DNA of 37,380 nt from a virus. The notes beneath the pieces were generated by a model. The model searched no databases and was not told the origin of the DNA. It was given only the letters and a program-made list of their open reading frames with translations. The DNA is taken from positions 1-37,380 of IMG/VR virus record IMGVR_UViG_3300035034_003439, one strand, 5' to 3'. The translations under genes were made by a program, and so were the position numbers. Within the stretch, counting starts at the first letter, position 1; every line of letters starts with the position of its first letter. This document shows, one piece after another, positions 6,812 to 14,816 of this stretch.

Positions 6812-9289
6812 ATGTCAACACCCGCACAAACAGCAAATACCATATCTTTAGCATTCAGCCCAGGAGAAGAAATCCTATTCGCCCCTACGGGTTCAGAATC
6901 TATATTTACATTTGGTGATTATAGGGTGGAAAGAGATGGTGGACCAGATATATTAACAGGAACATCTCTTGGCTTACAATTTACACCATTCTCAACGCTT
7001 AATAACTTGGGCTCATCAGGGTTTAGTCCTGACTTTTCAGTTTCGGTACAAAACAATGAGCTTAAGCCAGTAAAACAAGAGCCTTATAGTTATGCTTACT
7101 TTGGTTCTTTTTATACCGAAGTTGCAAAATCTATCAACAACGTTCTTGACACCTTTCCCTACGCAGCACTTGCTTATGATAACATGGATGGCGATACCAT
7201 TATAGACTATAGCCAATCTTACAACAATACAACTGGAGAGAAGTTATCTACATTTAAAGTTCCTGGGAATGTGATCACTAATCAAGGTTTTATAATGTTT
7301 GGCTCTGGCTCTCCAGTTAGCGAAACATCAAGCTTAATGACAAATACCAATAAGTTTGAAATTCAGTTAAGTGGTGCTACCACAGCAAAAACAACTTCTT
7401 ATAAAATAAAATCATACTCATTCACAGGAGGTTCGACAAACTTACTTGAATTTCAAATATATGGACATTTATTTGATGGGGCTGTAGAAAGTTATAGCGG
7501 ACAAACTACAAGTAGGTTGCCACTATACATAAGGCCATCAAGAAAAAGAATGACTGAGTACAACAGGAAGTTGTCAAGAATGCAAAAACAATTACTGGGT
7601 TCTGGGTTGCTAGATATTCCAGATGTTGATGATGAAAGAACTACGTGGACATATAGAGTTCCTTGGCCAAGAACTATTGATGGGTTTAATCCAGATACCA
7701 GGGGTGCTAACTTTGAAACCTATAAAGCAAATATACTATCACTTGCGGAGAATGTTGATACTGACAAGACCAATATCATGCTTAAGACTATGTTGCCAGA
7801 CAACTATCTTGAGTTTGACTCTGAAGATGAGATATATAAAAAACTAACCTCTTCATATGCAAAACAGTTTGATGAGATCAAGCAGTTTATTGATAATATG
7901 TCATACGCACATACTATAAGTTATAACGAGGAGGAGAATGTTCCTGACAAATTTCTTGTAAAACTAAGTAAATTGTTTGGCTGGAAGTTGTCTAGTACAT
8001 TTAACCAAATAGATTTATTTGAGTATCTAGCAAACGACGAAGACCTTGAAGGGAATCAATTTGCATACTATAACATAGAGTTGTGGAAAAGGATTTTGAT
8101 CAACATAAATTGGTTGTATAAAAGGAAGGGTACAAGAGATGCGCTTCAATTTATATTCAAACTAATGGGAGCTCCAGATTGTTTGGTTGTGTTTAATGAG
8201 TTTGTTTATGAGATAGAAAAATCAGTACAGTCAAGCAACAATAATCTACCAGCCCCTGTACTACCTCCAAATAGCGGAAAGGTGAACTCAAGAGGTTATC
8301 CAAATTATCCGTGGAGTAGTTTAGAGTTTCAAGAGGGAGGAGTAGGAAGAGGAACTGGGCAGGCTTATATAAATCAATGGTCTCCTGAGTTTAATCCTTT
8401 TAAGAAGGTTGATAATGTAAAAGTTCAAGTTGGAGATACTGGGTTTACAGGGAGTGAAAATATAATGAACACAAAAGAAGTGTGTGCTACTCTTGACCCA
8501 GCCAACGCAATAGAATGTAATGTATTTGAATGGTATCAATTAAGTGGTACTTGTTGGGTTTGGGGTAGTCTTGCTCCGCCGTTTAGCGCTAACACAGTTC
8601 CTTTTGAATATACCATAGATAATTGTGATTTCGTTGCTCCAGAAAAAATAACTGGAATGACATTAAATGATTATATGGAGTTTATCTATAAGTCTAATAT
8701 TGACCCAAGAAATAGAAAGACTAATGATCAAGGGCATACTTCATTTACATATCCTGAGTTAAAGAAAATTTACTTAAATTATTACTTACTTTCTCAGCCC
8801 AAGTCAAATATGTTGACAATTAAAAAGCTTGAGGCTTTTCTGGATTTAATGGAGGTTAACTTCCAGGACTACTTACTTCAGCTAATACCTGCAACTACAA
8901 TACTTGAGTGTCAGGGCACGACTTATAGAAATACTGTATTTCATAGACAAAGATTTGTATATAAAGAGGGTATAAATAAAGGTTCTGAATTTCAGAACGG
9001 ACTTCCACCTAACTTAAGGCCAGGGCTTACTCCTGTTAAAGTTGGAACGGGGGTTGATGATTTTTATAAAGCTGAGGTTAATCCAATTGTAATTAATTCT
9101 GATGTTAGCCAGGGGATAAGGTCTTCAGTCAATGCGGTAAAAATACAAGGAAATATTAACGTAAACAATTTGGCAGCTGGGGTTAACGGGTTTGACGTTT
9201 CTGGTGTAATTGAAGTGCCTGTTACTCAAATTACTTTAGTGCCAAATTCGGTTCCAATAAATATATCAACTCCAATAAATATTATATAA
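6812..9289 (+). CDS. Large baseplate/tail protein with P2 gpI-like segment
   Basis: The 825-residue protein has a helical middle (about residues 300-460) reminiscent of the P2 gpI tail protein family. That family joins the baseplate periphery to tail fibres. The clearest sign is WLYKRKGTRDALQFIFKLMG at 434-453, where the family typically has a Lys-Gly-Thr-x-x-Ala-Leu stretch before a short helix. The N-terminal 240 residues and the part after 470 are Gly/Ser/Asn/Pro-rich and beta-like. It starts a three-gene rightward block that lies against the otherwise leftward cluster. The ATG follows an A-rich, SD-less leader with a TATTTATT box. Location in the baseplate or fibre attachment region is likely; the exact T4 counterpart is unclear. 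Confidence 0.65.
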   Translation: MSTPAQTANTISLAFSPGEEILFAPTGSESIFTFGDYRVERDGGPDILTGTSLGLQFTPFSTLNNLGSSGFSPDFSVSVQNNELKPVKQEPYSYAYFGSFYTEVAKSINNVLDTFPYAALAYDNMDGDTIIDYSQSYNNTTGEKLSTFKVPGNVITNQGFIMFGSGSPVSETSSLMTNTNKFEIQLSGATTAKTTSYKIKSYSFTGGSTNLLEFQIYGHLFDGAVESYSGQTTSRLPLYIRPSRKRMTEYNRKLSRMQKQLLGSGLLDIPDVDDERTTWTYRVPWPRTIDGFNPDTRGANFETYKANILSLAENVDTDKTNIMLKTMLPDNYLEFDSEDEIYKKLTSSYAKQFDEIKQFIDNMSYAHTISYNEEENVPDKFLVKLSKLFGWKLSSTFNQIDLFEYLANDEDLEGNQFAYYNIELWKRILININWLYKRKGTRDALQFIFKLMGAPDCLVVFNEFVYEIEKSVQSSNNNLPAPVLPPNSGKVNSRGYPNYPWSSLEFQEGGVGRGTGQAYINQWSPEFNPFKKVDNVKVQVGDTGFTGSENIMNTKEVCATLDPANAIECNVFEWYQLSGTCWVWGSLAPPFSANTVPFEYTIDNCDFVAPEKITGMTLNDYMEFIYKSNIDPRNRKTNDQGHTSFTYPELKKIYLNYYLLSQPKSNMLTIKKLEAFLDLMEVNFQDYLLQLIPATTILECQGTTYRNTVFHRQRFVYKEGINKGSEFQNGLPPNLRPGLTPVKVGTGVDDFYKAEVNPIVINSDVSQGIRSSVNAVKIQGNINVNNLAAGVNGFDVSGVIEVPVTQITLVPNSVPINISTPINII

Positions 9290-9299
9290 ATAGCAAAGA

Positions 9300-11009
9300 A
9301 TGATAATAAACGAGTCCATACAGCAAACTACAGGAGATAATGATAGTGTAATTCAGGGGTTTTACCAAAATGTGTTTATACAATACAGTGAAGTCTCTAT
9401 TACGCCAAGCATATTTAATGTTCCTACTTACACAACAGTAGGGGGGACAAGAGATTATTATGGACAGAATCCTCTTGCTATTTTTACAAATCTAGTAAAT
9501 CCTTTTATAAGGTTTAATTTTAGCGCAAACACTGATAGCTTTGGAGAAGATGTTGAGATAATTCATGACATATACAGAGTTGATTGGGATAGTTATAAAT
9601 TAGCTACAGAAAAATTAAAATTAGATGGTGAAGAAAACGTCAGAAAGCAAAACACTACAACAGAAACAATAGAGGAAGTTGATCAAGATGGAAATGTTAC
9701 GACAAAGACCATTACAAGAAATGTGTCAGAGTCTGAAAACATAGTAAGAGCTACAAATGAATATGAAAAAAATGATTTTAACCCAAATTCTAATGACCAA
9801 ATAGTACGCCCTGATCAAGGAGTTGGCGGAGGCAATATGATAGAGCAGATGAGAGCTTCTTATAGAGATACTATTCAAGAGCAGCTATCTGAACCACTAT
9901 TAAGCGTAACGGCAAGTACTACAGGTATAACTACTAATATATACGACTTTATACCAGATCAGTACACAAAGAAAAGTGGAGAAAGAAAAACTGAATTATT
10001 TCAAGACCGCTCTCAATATGTTGTAGATACAAGGTTTAAATTTATTACCAATTCTACTGATCTTAAGGATTTCAAAACAATTAATGAAGATGGGGAGGTT
10101 GTAGAAGCTGAATATGATGCTATTAAAACTGGAATTACCACCACTCCTGAGACTACTATAAATAAAGGAGAATTTGAAGGTCTTTCTTTGGTAAATGCTG
10201 AATACTTTACATACTTTAGAGTTCCAGATAAACCTCAATTTGAATACCCTACTCCAACTGGTCAAATAAACACTTTTACTCCAGAGATATATTGGACAAA
10301 TGGAGAAAATGATATTGATGAATATTTAGTACAGGTTACATACAACACTGGAGACACTGCTTTTACTGGGAGTGTATTTTCATATGTTGTACCAAGAATT
10401 GACGAATTTAAGCAAGAAGCTGTTAACAGAACTAAATCATCTACTTCTGAGTTTGAAACGTCAAAAACAATTAGAAAATATCAACTATATCTAAAATCTA
10501 ACAAATGCCTTCTATATAGAGTTGGTAACGTTAAGACTATAACCAATATATTTGGAGTCAAGCAAAATGTAGTTACTTTTTCTGATTACAAAGAAATATG
10601 TACTCAGCCAGAGCCTATAATAACTGGTGTTTATTCAGAAAATGATAGTCCTTGGATGGAAGGAATATCTGGTCTTGGACGTCCACCTTCTCTTATTGCA
10701 GAAAGCCCTCTTGAAGAGTATGTGCTTAGTGGTGTAGTTTCTGGCTCTACAGTAACTGGAGCTACAATGCAACTTGTATACCCTAATGGAAGCTTTGCAA
10801 CAGAGCCTACGACATCTATAGGTGAATTTGACTTCGGAAGCCTTGAAGCTGGTGCATACACCCTTAATACTACGTATAGAGGTTATGCGGTTGATAGTAG
10901 GAGCATAAATATAACTGGAGATACAGGTGTGTTTATAAATCTTAAGATCAGGTGGGATAATGAATTTGATATATGGGCCGTGAAAGAAAACGATATAATT
11001 AAATATTAA
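9300..11009 (+). CDS. Virion protein with C-terminal carboxypeptidase-regulatory-like domain
   Basis: The 569-residue protein is mostly hydrophilic and beta-rich. Around residues 100-150 there is a Thr/Glu-rich charged stretch (ETIEEVDQDGNVTTKTI). The last about 100 residues have the pattern of a carboxypeptidase-regulatory/transthyretin-like beta-sandwich: YVLSGVVSGSTVTGATMQL, then IGEFDFGSLEAGAYTLNTTY and a final beta-strand pair. Such domains are common add-ons in phage tail proteins and may stabilise the structure or bind glycans. The gene starts 10 bases after the preceding stop and 29 bases before the fibre gene. It is probably a fibre or baseplate-connector protein; no specific family was recognised. 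Confidence 0.6.
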   Translation: MIINESIQQTTGDNDSVIQGFYQNVFIQYSEVSITPSIFNVPTYTTVGGTRDYYGQNPLAIFTNLVNPFIRFNFSANTDSFGEDVEIIHDIYRVDWDSYKLATEKLKLDGEENVRKQNTTTETIEEVDQDGNVTTKTITRNVSESENIVRATNEYEKNDFNPNSNDQIVRPDQGVGGGNMIEQMRASYRDTIQEQLSEPLLSVTASTTGITTNIYDFIPDQYTKKSGERKTELFQDRSQYVVDTRFKFITNSTDLKDFKTINEDGEVVEAEYDAIKTGITTTPETTINKGEFEGLSLVNAEYFTYFRVPDKPQFEYPTPTGQINTFTPEIYWTNGENDIDEYLVQVTYNTGDTAFTGSVFSYVVPRIDEFKQEAVNRTKSSTSEFETSKTIRKYQLYLKSNKCLLYRVGNVKTITNIFGVKQNVVTFSDYKEICTQPEPIITGVYSENDSPWMEGISGLGRPPSLIAESPLEEYVLSGVVSGSTVTGATMQLVYPNGSFATEPTTSIGEFDFGSLEAGAYTLNTTYRGYAVDSRSINITGDTGVFINLKIRWDNEFDIWAVKENDIIKY

Positions 11010-11015
11010 ACTAAC

Positions 11016-11023
11016 TATTTATA
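11016..11023 (+). promoter_or_regulatory. Candidate phage late promoter box TATTTATA
   Basis: Plus-strand TATTTATA followed by ATAAAATA, 15 bases before the ATG at 11039 in the 29-base gap after the preceding stop. It could give the fibre gene its own transcript. Confidence 0.55.
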
Positions 11024-11038
11024 ATAAAATAATCAAAA

Positions 11039-12211
11039 ATGACTGGAGAATTAATACCTACTGGCGTTACCTTTGGAACAGGTAGAAAGTCTATAAACGA
11101 ATCATTTAGCGGAACTGCTAACTTTAACAACGTATCTCTTGATTCGGGTGGTAATTTTTCAGGCGGAACTGGAGGGGGTATTTTATACTCAGGAGGAACT
11201 GATCTTTACAATATATTTGCAACAGAAGATACTAGTGATATTACTCGTGTTCAGTCGGGGGCAAACATAACTACTGGAGGAACAGCTAATGAACCAATCA
11301 TAGGACTTGTAGACTCTCCTTCTATTAATGGGTTATCTGCTTCAGGTACATCTAATTTCACGGGAGCAATCCAATCTGGAGGAACTGATCTTTATAGCAT
11401 ATTTTTAACAACTGCAGATGGAAATGACATCACAAGAGTTCAGCCAGGAACAAACATAACGACTGGAGGAACTGCTAATGACCCAGTTGTGAGCCTTGTC
11501 GATTCACCAGCATTTGATAATATGACATTTTCTGGAGTAGCAAGTGGAGGTGATATATATGCTTCAAACTTAACTGGAGAGACTATATACTCAGGAGCTT
11601 CTGAAATGTCTGACGTAATAAAATCATTATCTGGAACTTCTGGAAACCTTTGGTCAGCATCTACTGGAAGTGGTTCTATAATTCAAAACAACAATACTGG
11701 AAATTTAGCAGAAGGTGATGGCTCTTTTTCATGTGGAAGTGGGAATACCATAACTTCTTTAAACCCTTCAAGATTTTGCGCTATACTAGGAGGTGTAAAT
11801 AATAATATAATATACAATAATACACAGTTTAGCGACTATCCTGCTAATGCAATTGTGGGAGGTATTAATAACTTAATAGGAGGCACTGCATTTTTTGAAT
11901 TTAATTATTCTGCAATAATAGGGGGTGTAAAAAACACAGTTGTTGCAAATAGATCAGTAATATTAGGAGGAACTGGTAATACAATTAATGGGTTTGTAAA
12001 TAATTCTGTAATATTAGGTGGAGAAAACATATCCTTAGGTAGCAGTAATACAGCTGGTATGCAGAGAGGTTACATTGATGAGTTTATAGATTTAAACCCA
12101 CAAACCACTCCTCCATCACCAGCTCAAGGTAGAATGTTCTTTTCTGGAGGCTCTCTTAATAGAATGATGTACAACTCAGGTGGTACTTCTGCTGATTGGG
12201 TTATAATGTAA
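11039..12211 (+). CDS. Tail fibre with tandem modules and YadA-like beta-roll repeats
   Basis: The 390-residue protein is very rich in Gly, Ser, Thr and Asn. Residues 50-95 and 112-156 are two copies of one module (SGGTDLY ... DITRVQ ... NITTGGTAN ... LVDSP) with a 62-residue period. Residues 248-330 carry about five copies of a short motif, (A/S)x(I/V)(I/L/V)GGxxNxI. This is the pattern of the left-handed beta-roll head repeats of YadA-type trimeric adhesins, so the protein is probably a trimeric fibre. The end (SPAQGRMFFSGGSLNRMMY) resembles C-termini of marine phage fibres. It is the last gene of the rightward block, and its stop lies 2 bases from the stop of the convergent minus-strand gene. 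Host receptor binding is inferred. Confidence 0.75.
   Translation: MTGELIPTGVTFGTGRKSINESFSGTANFNNVSLDSGGNFSGGTGGGILYSGGTDLYNIFATEDTSDITRVQSGANITTGGTANEPIIGLVDSPSINGLSASGTSNFTGAIQSGGTDLYSIFLTTADGNDITRVQPGTNITTGGTANDPVVSLVDSPAFDNMTFSGVASGGDIYASNLTGETIYSGASEMSDVIKSLSGTSGNLWSASTGSGSIIQNNNTGNLAEGDGSFSCGSGNTITSLNPSRFCAILGGVNNNIIYNNTQFSDYPANAIVGGINNLIGGTAFFEFNYSAIIGGVKNTVVANRSVILGGTGNTINGFVNNSVILGGENISLGSSNTAGMQRGYIDEFIDLNPQTTPPSPAQGRMFFSGGSLNRMMYNSGGTSADWVIM
11186..11323 (+). repeat. Fibre module repeat, copy 1
   Basis: Codes for residues 50-95 of the fibre protein. The DNA is clearly similar to copy 2, including GGAGGAACTGATCTTTA and ACTGGAGGAAC, so this is a recognisable duplication with an offset of about 186 bases. 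Confidence 0.75.
11372..11506 (+). repeat. Fibre module repeat, copy 2
   Basis: Codes for residues 112-156. It shares the SGGTDLY, DITRVQ and NITTGGTAN blocks with copy 1; differences are concentrated in the short stretch between SGGTDLY and DITRVQ. Confidence 0.75.
11780..12030 (+). repeat. Beta-roll repeats in the fibre gene
   Basis: Codes for about five copies of the GGxxN repeat: CAILGGVNNNI, NAIVGGINNLI, SAIIGGVKNTV, SVILGGTGNTI and SVILGGENISL. Spacing is irregular (about 14-26 residues), with variable loops between strands. Confidence 0.75.
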
Positions 12212-12213
12212 TT

Positions 12214-13089
12214 TTAACTCCCTTGAGAGATGTCAAAAAAGCTTTGAGCATTATTGATGTTAGTTCTTTGCTCTTTAATATCAATTTCACCAGAGCTAAA
12301 TTGCTTCTTTCTTTTAAGTAAATTGTATTGTCTGTAAAGATTTCCATTCTCATCAAATATAGAATAAACACCAGTCTCAAGGTCTCTTGTTGAGTTTCCA
12401 TAAAGAGCATAACTAAGCGTTTTAATACTTTGATCAACCATCTCTACTTCTATCATAACTGGGTCAAAGAAAGTGTTGGATAGGAGTATTTGCTGTCCAG
12501 CCTTACCAAGATCAGGGCTTATTTCACTTGTAAGCAAGCTAACTTCATCTGGAGTAAGAGTTAAGAATAATTGATTCCCGTTTGGGTCGAGTACGTATGT
12601 AGTCGAACTTGCATTAGAGCTGTTGTTGTTTGGGTTTATAGACACAAGATCACTACTCGTTATAATTCTATGAAAATTCCTGATCTTATCTCCATTGTCA
12701 TCAAAATATTCCACTTGATAACCCACAAGACTACCAGAGCTTTGAAATTGTAGTTTAGGTATAATAATTCCTTTTTTAGATATTTGAATTTCTTGATCAT
12801 TGTTTGTGATCACAAAAGAACAATCAACAATTTCAGTTTGAAATGTTTTAGGCCTTATGAGTAATGAGTAAAATCCAAGTCTATTAAATATAGATGCTGG
12901 TAGCCTTAGTTTATATGCACCATCACCGCCCATCATTTTTCTAAACTCATTGTTTGTAACACTATTGAATAGTGGCTTGAATTGGGTGTCACCAAGTGTT
13001 TCTCTATTTGCGGAATAAGCATAAAGCACATCAACGTCATTAAAGTCGACGTCAGCTAATTTAACCATTCCATAAGTACCTACTGCCAT
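12214..13089 (-). CDS. Putative baseplate or tail protein, unknown family
   Basis: The 291-residue protein starts MAVGTYGMVKLADVDFNDVD. It has a mixed beta-rich first half with a segment (GAYKLRLPASIFNRLGFYS) suggesting a folded core. The second half is hydrophilic (YQVEYFDDNGDKIRNFH, YVLDPNGNQLFLTL). No signal peptide, membrane helix or enzymatic motif is seen. It is the last gene of the leftward wedge block and converges with the fibre gene. In T4 gene order a gp8-like wedge protein might be expected nearby, but no gp8 motif was recognised. A TATTTATA box lies 16 bases before the ATG. Confidence 0.55.
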   Translation of the reverse strand: MAVGTYGMVKLADVDFNDVDVLYAYSANRETLGDTQFKPLFNSVTNNEFRKMMGGDGAYKLRLPASIFNRLGFYSLLIRPKTFQTEIVDCSFVITNNDQEIQISKKGIIIPKLQFQSSGSLVGYQVEYFDDNGDKIRNFHRIITSSDLVSINPNNNSSNASSTTYVLDPNGNQLFLTLTPDEVSLLTSEISPDLGKAGQQILLSNTFFDPVMIEVEMVDQSIKTLSYALYGNSTRDLETGVYSIFDENGNLYRQYNLLKRKKQFSSGEIDIKEQRTNINNAQSFFDISQGS

Positions 13090-13105
13090 AATATCTTTTG
13101 TTTAA

Positions 13106-13113
13106 TATAAATA
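13106..13113 (-). promoter_or_regulatory. Candidate phage late promoter box TATTTATA
   Basis: Minus-strand TATTTATA followed by TTAAACAAAAG, 16 bases before the ATG at 13089. The 19 bases of box plus downstream sequence are identical to those before the gp25-like gene at 22435. Confidence 0.65.
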
Positions 13114-13134
13114 TTCTTTAAAAAAAATTAAAGA

Positions 13135-13359
13135 TTATTGAGGTAATCCAATACTTGATTCTATAAAAGTAAATCCAGTACCCCCACTAGTATTATTACC
13201 TTGTCCTGAATCTAATAAAGAAATACTACCTACTGATATTGGAGATTCAGAGTCAAATTGATCTGTTAAAGAGCTGGTGTCTATTGTTGTATTTACATTC
13301 TCATCTGTTTCGAGATTTATATCTACAAATCCTTGTAATATGCTACGTATTCTTGTCAT
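13135..13359 (-). CDS. Small hypothetical structural protein (74 aa)
   Basis: The 74-residue protein MTRIRSILQGFVDINLETDE... is acidic and Ser/Thr/Gly-rich, with no recognised domain. It starts 1 base after the stop of the 304-residue gene upstream, which supports it being a real co-translated gene. A short AT-only inverted repeat (CTTTAA/TTAAAG) follows its stop but is too weak to call a terminator. It is probably a minor virion or assembly protein. Confidence 0.45.
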   Translation of the reverse strand: MTRIRSILQGFVDINLETDENVNTTIDTSSLTDQFDSESPISVGSISLLDSGQGNNTSGGTGFTFIESSIGLPQ

Positions 13360-13360
13360 T

Positions 13361-14275
13361 TTAATTTATTATATTTTGACTTGGCAAACCTGGAAGGCTT
13401 GTTCCACCGCTTGCTGGCCCACTTGTTGAGCCCCCTGTTGTATCCACAGAAGTGTTAGGGGTGTTGTTTACTCCAATTGATGGTTCTGCTGTACCCCCTC
13501 CACCTGAGGATGGCCCAGGATTAAACCCTGGAGGCAATACAACGTCTATAATTTCAAACCCTCCGCCACCTGAATCATCTCCACCTGAATCATCTCCAGA
13601 ATCTATGGGCCCATCTATTAATCCAGGAATTTCTACTTCTGGCAAATCTGGCAAGACTGGGGAATCTGGTATTTCATTAAGAATAGCTTCTATGTTATCA
13701 AAGAAAAATTGTTGTCTACTTATCATGCCAGACCTCCTTGTTATTCTAACTGGTATATAATAACTTTCGTCAGTAGTAAAAGTTGTTAGAGCTGAATAAA
13801 CTCTAAGTATTCTTGAACCTTGGTTTATGCTCTGAGGTATGTTTTCAAGATATTCTCCTGGAGAAACTCCATCATAATCATAAATAGAATTTTCTACAAT
13901 CGTAGTTCCTGATGTATCTACAAGAACTCCTGTTATAGCCTCTGTAGGTGGTGCTTGATTATTTAATACACTTGAATTATAATATTCATTGAATACTTGA
14001 GATATTTTAGCATCACTGCTCCATATTTCAGCAAACTCAACAGTAGTTGTACTTGCTGTTAGGTACGAGAAAAAATCATTGATGATTCTATCATTACCAT
14101 CATCATTCAAAAATCCTCTAATGTTGTATTGATTAACAACTCCGCCACCAAGTCCTTGAACATTGTTTACTTCATACCCATTTATCTCCTGAAGATCAGA
14201 ATCAGTAATTACATCTGGAGTTGTAGAGCCAGTTGAAAATCTAGGGTTAAGTAATATAGTGTGCTTTTGAATCAT
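13361..14275 (-). CDS. Putative baseplate/appendage protein with Gly/Pro-rich tail
   Basis: The 304-residue protein has a folded-looking N-terminal region (1-205) starting MIQKHTILLNPRFSTGSTTP. A low-complexity C-terminal third is rich in Gly, Ser, Pro and Asp (for example DSGDDSGGDDSGGGGFE), resembling a flexible linker or arm. No known family was recognised. The start shares one base with the stop of the 171-residue gene upstream, so translation is coupled. The position in the wedge block points to a virion role. Confidence 0.55.
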   Translation of the reverse strand: MIQKHTILLNPRFSTGSTTPDVITDSDLQEINGYEVNNVQGLGGGVVNQYNIRGFLNDDGNDRIINDFFSYLTASTTTVEFAEIWSSDAKISQVFNEYYNSSVLNNQAPPTEAITGVLVDTSGTTIVENSIYDYDGVSPGEYLENIPQSINQGSRILRVYSALTTFTTDESYYIPVRITRRSGMISRQQFFFDNIEAILNEIPDSPVLPDLPEVEIPGLIDGPIDSGDDSGGDDSGGGGFEIIDVVLPPGFNPGPSSGGGGTAEPSIGVNNTPNTSVDTTGGSTSGPASGGTSLPGLPSQNIIN

Positions 14276-14790
14276 TATCTATTAATATCTATATCAAAGT
14301 AATCTGCCTTTGATATTATGTGATTAGGGTTCAGGGTTAATACATCAAGATCGTCAAGAGTTGTTTCACTAGAGGTGCCCCTATTCCAAGGAAGCTCATT
14401 TATACCAATACTATCAAACCAATCCCTAACATCTGAATCAGAAAAATCAGCGGTTTCAGGTCTTACATCTCTGACTTTATTTATCATAGCAATTGTAAGT
14501 TCATCTCCACGTAAAACTTTATTCTGTTCAATAGAATCAAAGAAAGATAGTTCATGAAAGTAAGGGTTTATCTCCTGCCTTATAATTGGTTTTATCTCAT
14601 CTTCTTTATCTATCTGAACGTACTCATACACTTCATTTGTTCTAGTTAGGAATACAGGTATTTGAAAGTCGAATTCTGGAGCGAACTCTTTCTTTTCTCT
14701 ATCTGTCCAAATAAATTGCCAGCAACCTGGAGCGAACAATTCAGCTTCAACGTATATCTTTAATTGTTGTATGTTATCAATAGGCTCCAT
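14275..14790 (-). CDS. Putative baseplate-associated protein, unknown family
   Basis: The 171-residue acidic protein MEPIDNIQQLKIYVEAELFA has mixed alpha/beta character and no membrane segment or catalytic signature. It lies between the Calx-beta protein gene and the 304-residue gene, with a one-base overlap to the latter. Its TATTTATA box is only 4 bases before the ATG, much closer than in the other genes, so initiation there would give a leaderless mRNA or the box is accidental. No later in-frame ATG looks like a better start. Confidence 0.55.
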   Translation of the reverse strand: MEPIDNIQQLKIYVEAELFAPGCWQFIWTDREKKEFAPEFDFQIPVFLTRTNEVYEYVQIDKEDEIKPIIRQEINPYFHELSFFDSIEQNKVLRGDELTIAMINKVRDVRPETADFSDSDVRDWFDSIGINELPWNRGTSSETTLDDLDVLTLNPNHIISKADYFDIDINR

Positions 14791-14794
14791 ATAT

Positions 14795-14802
14795 TATAAA
14801 TA
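14795..14802 (-). promoter_or_regulatory. TATTTATA box abutting a start codon
   Basis: Minus-strand TATTTATA with only ATAT between it and the ATG at 14790. The sequence matches the late box but the spacing does not, hence low confidence as a functional promoter. Confidence 0.3.
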
Positions 14803-14816
14803 GGAATGATTAAATT

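Noticed and set aside
9285-9292. TATAAATA (classical T4 late box) just before the gene at 9300
   Set aside because: Its orientation is opposite to the boxes before the other genes, it overlaps the end of the preceding coding sequence, and it is only 7 bases from the ATG. A chance match in AT-rich sequence is more likely.
11186-12030. Repeats considered as a CRISPR array or phase-variable cassette
   Set aside because: The repeats are in frame, protein-coding and unevenly spaced, with no identical short repeats or unique spacers.
13452-13760. 102-residue plus-strand frame rich in Pro and Ser
   Set aside because: It is the antisense of the Gly/Pro/Ser-rich tail of the 304-residue protein and has no leader or box of its own.
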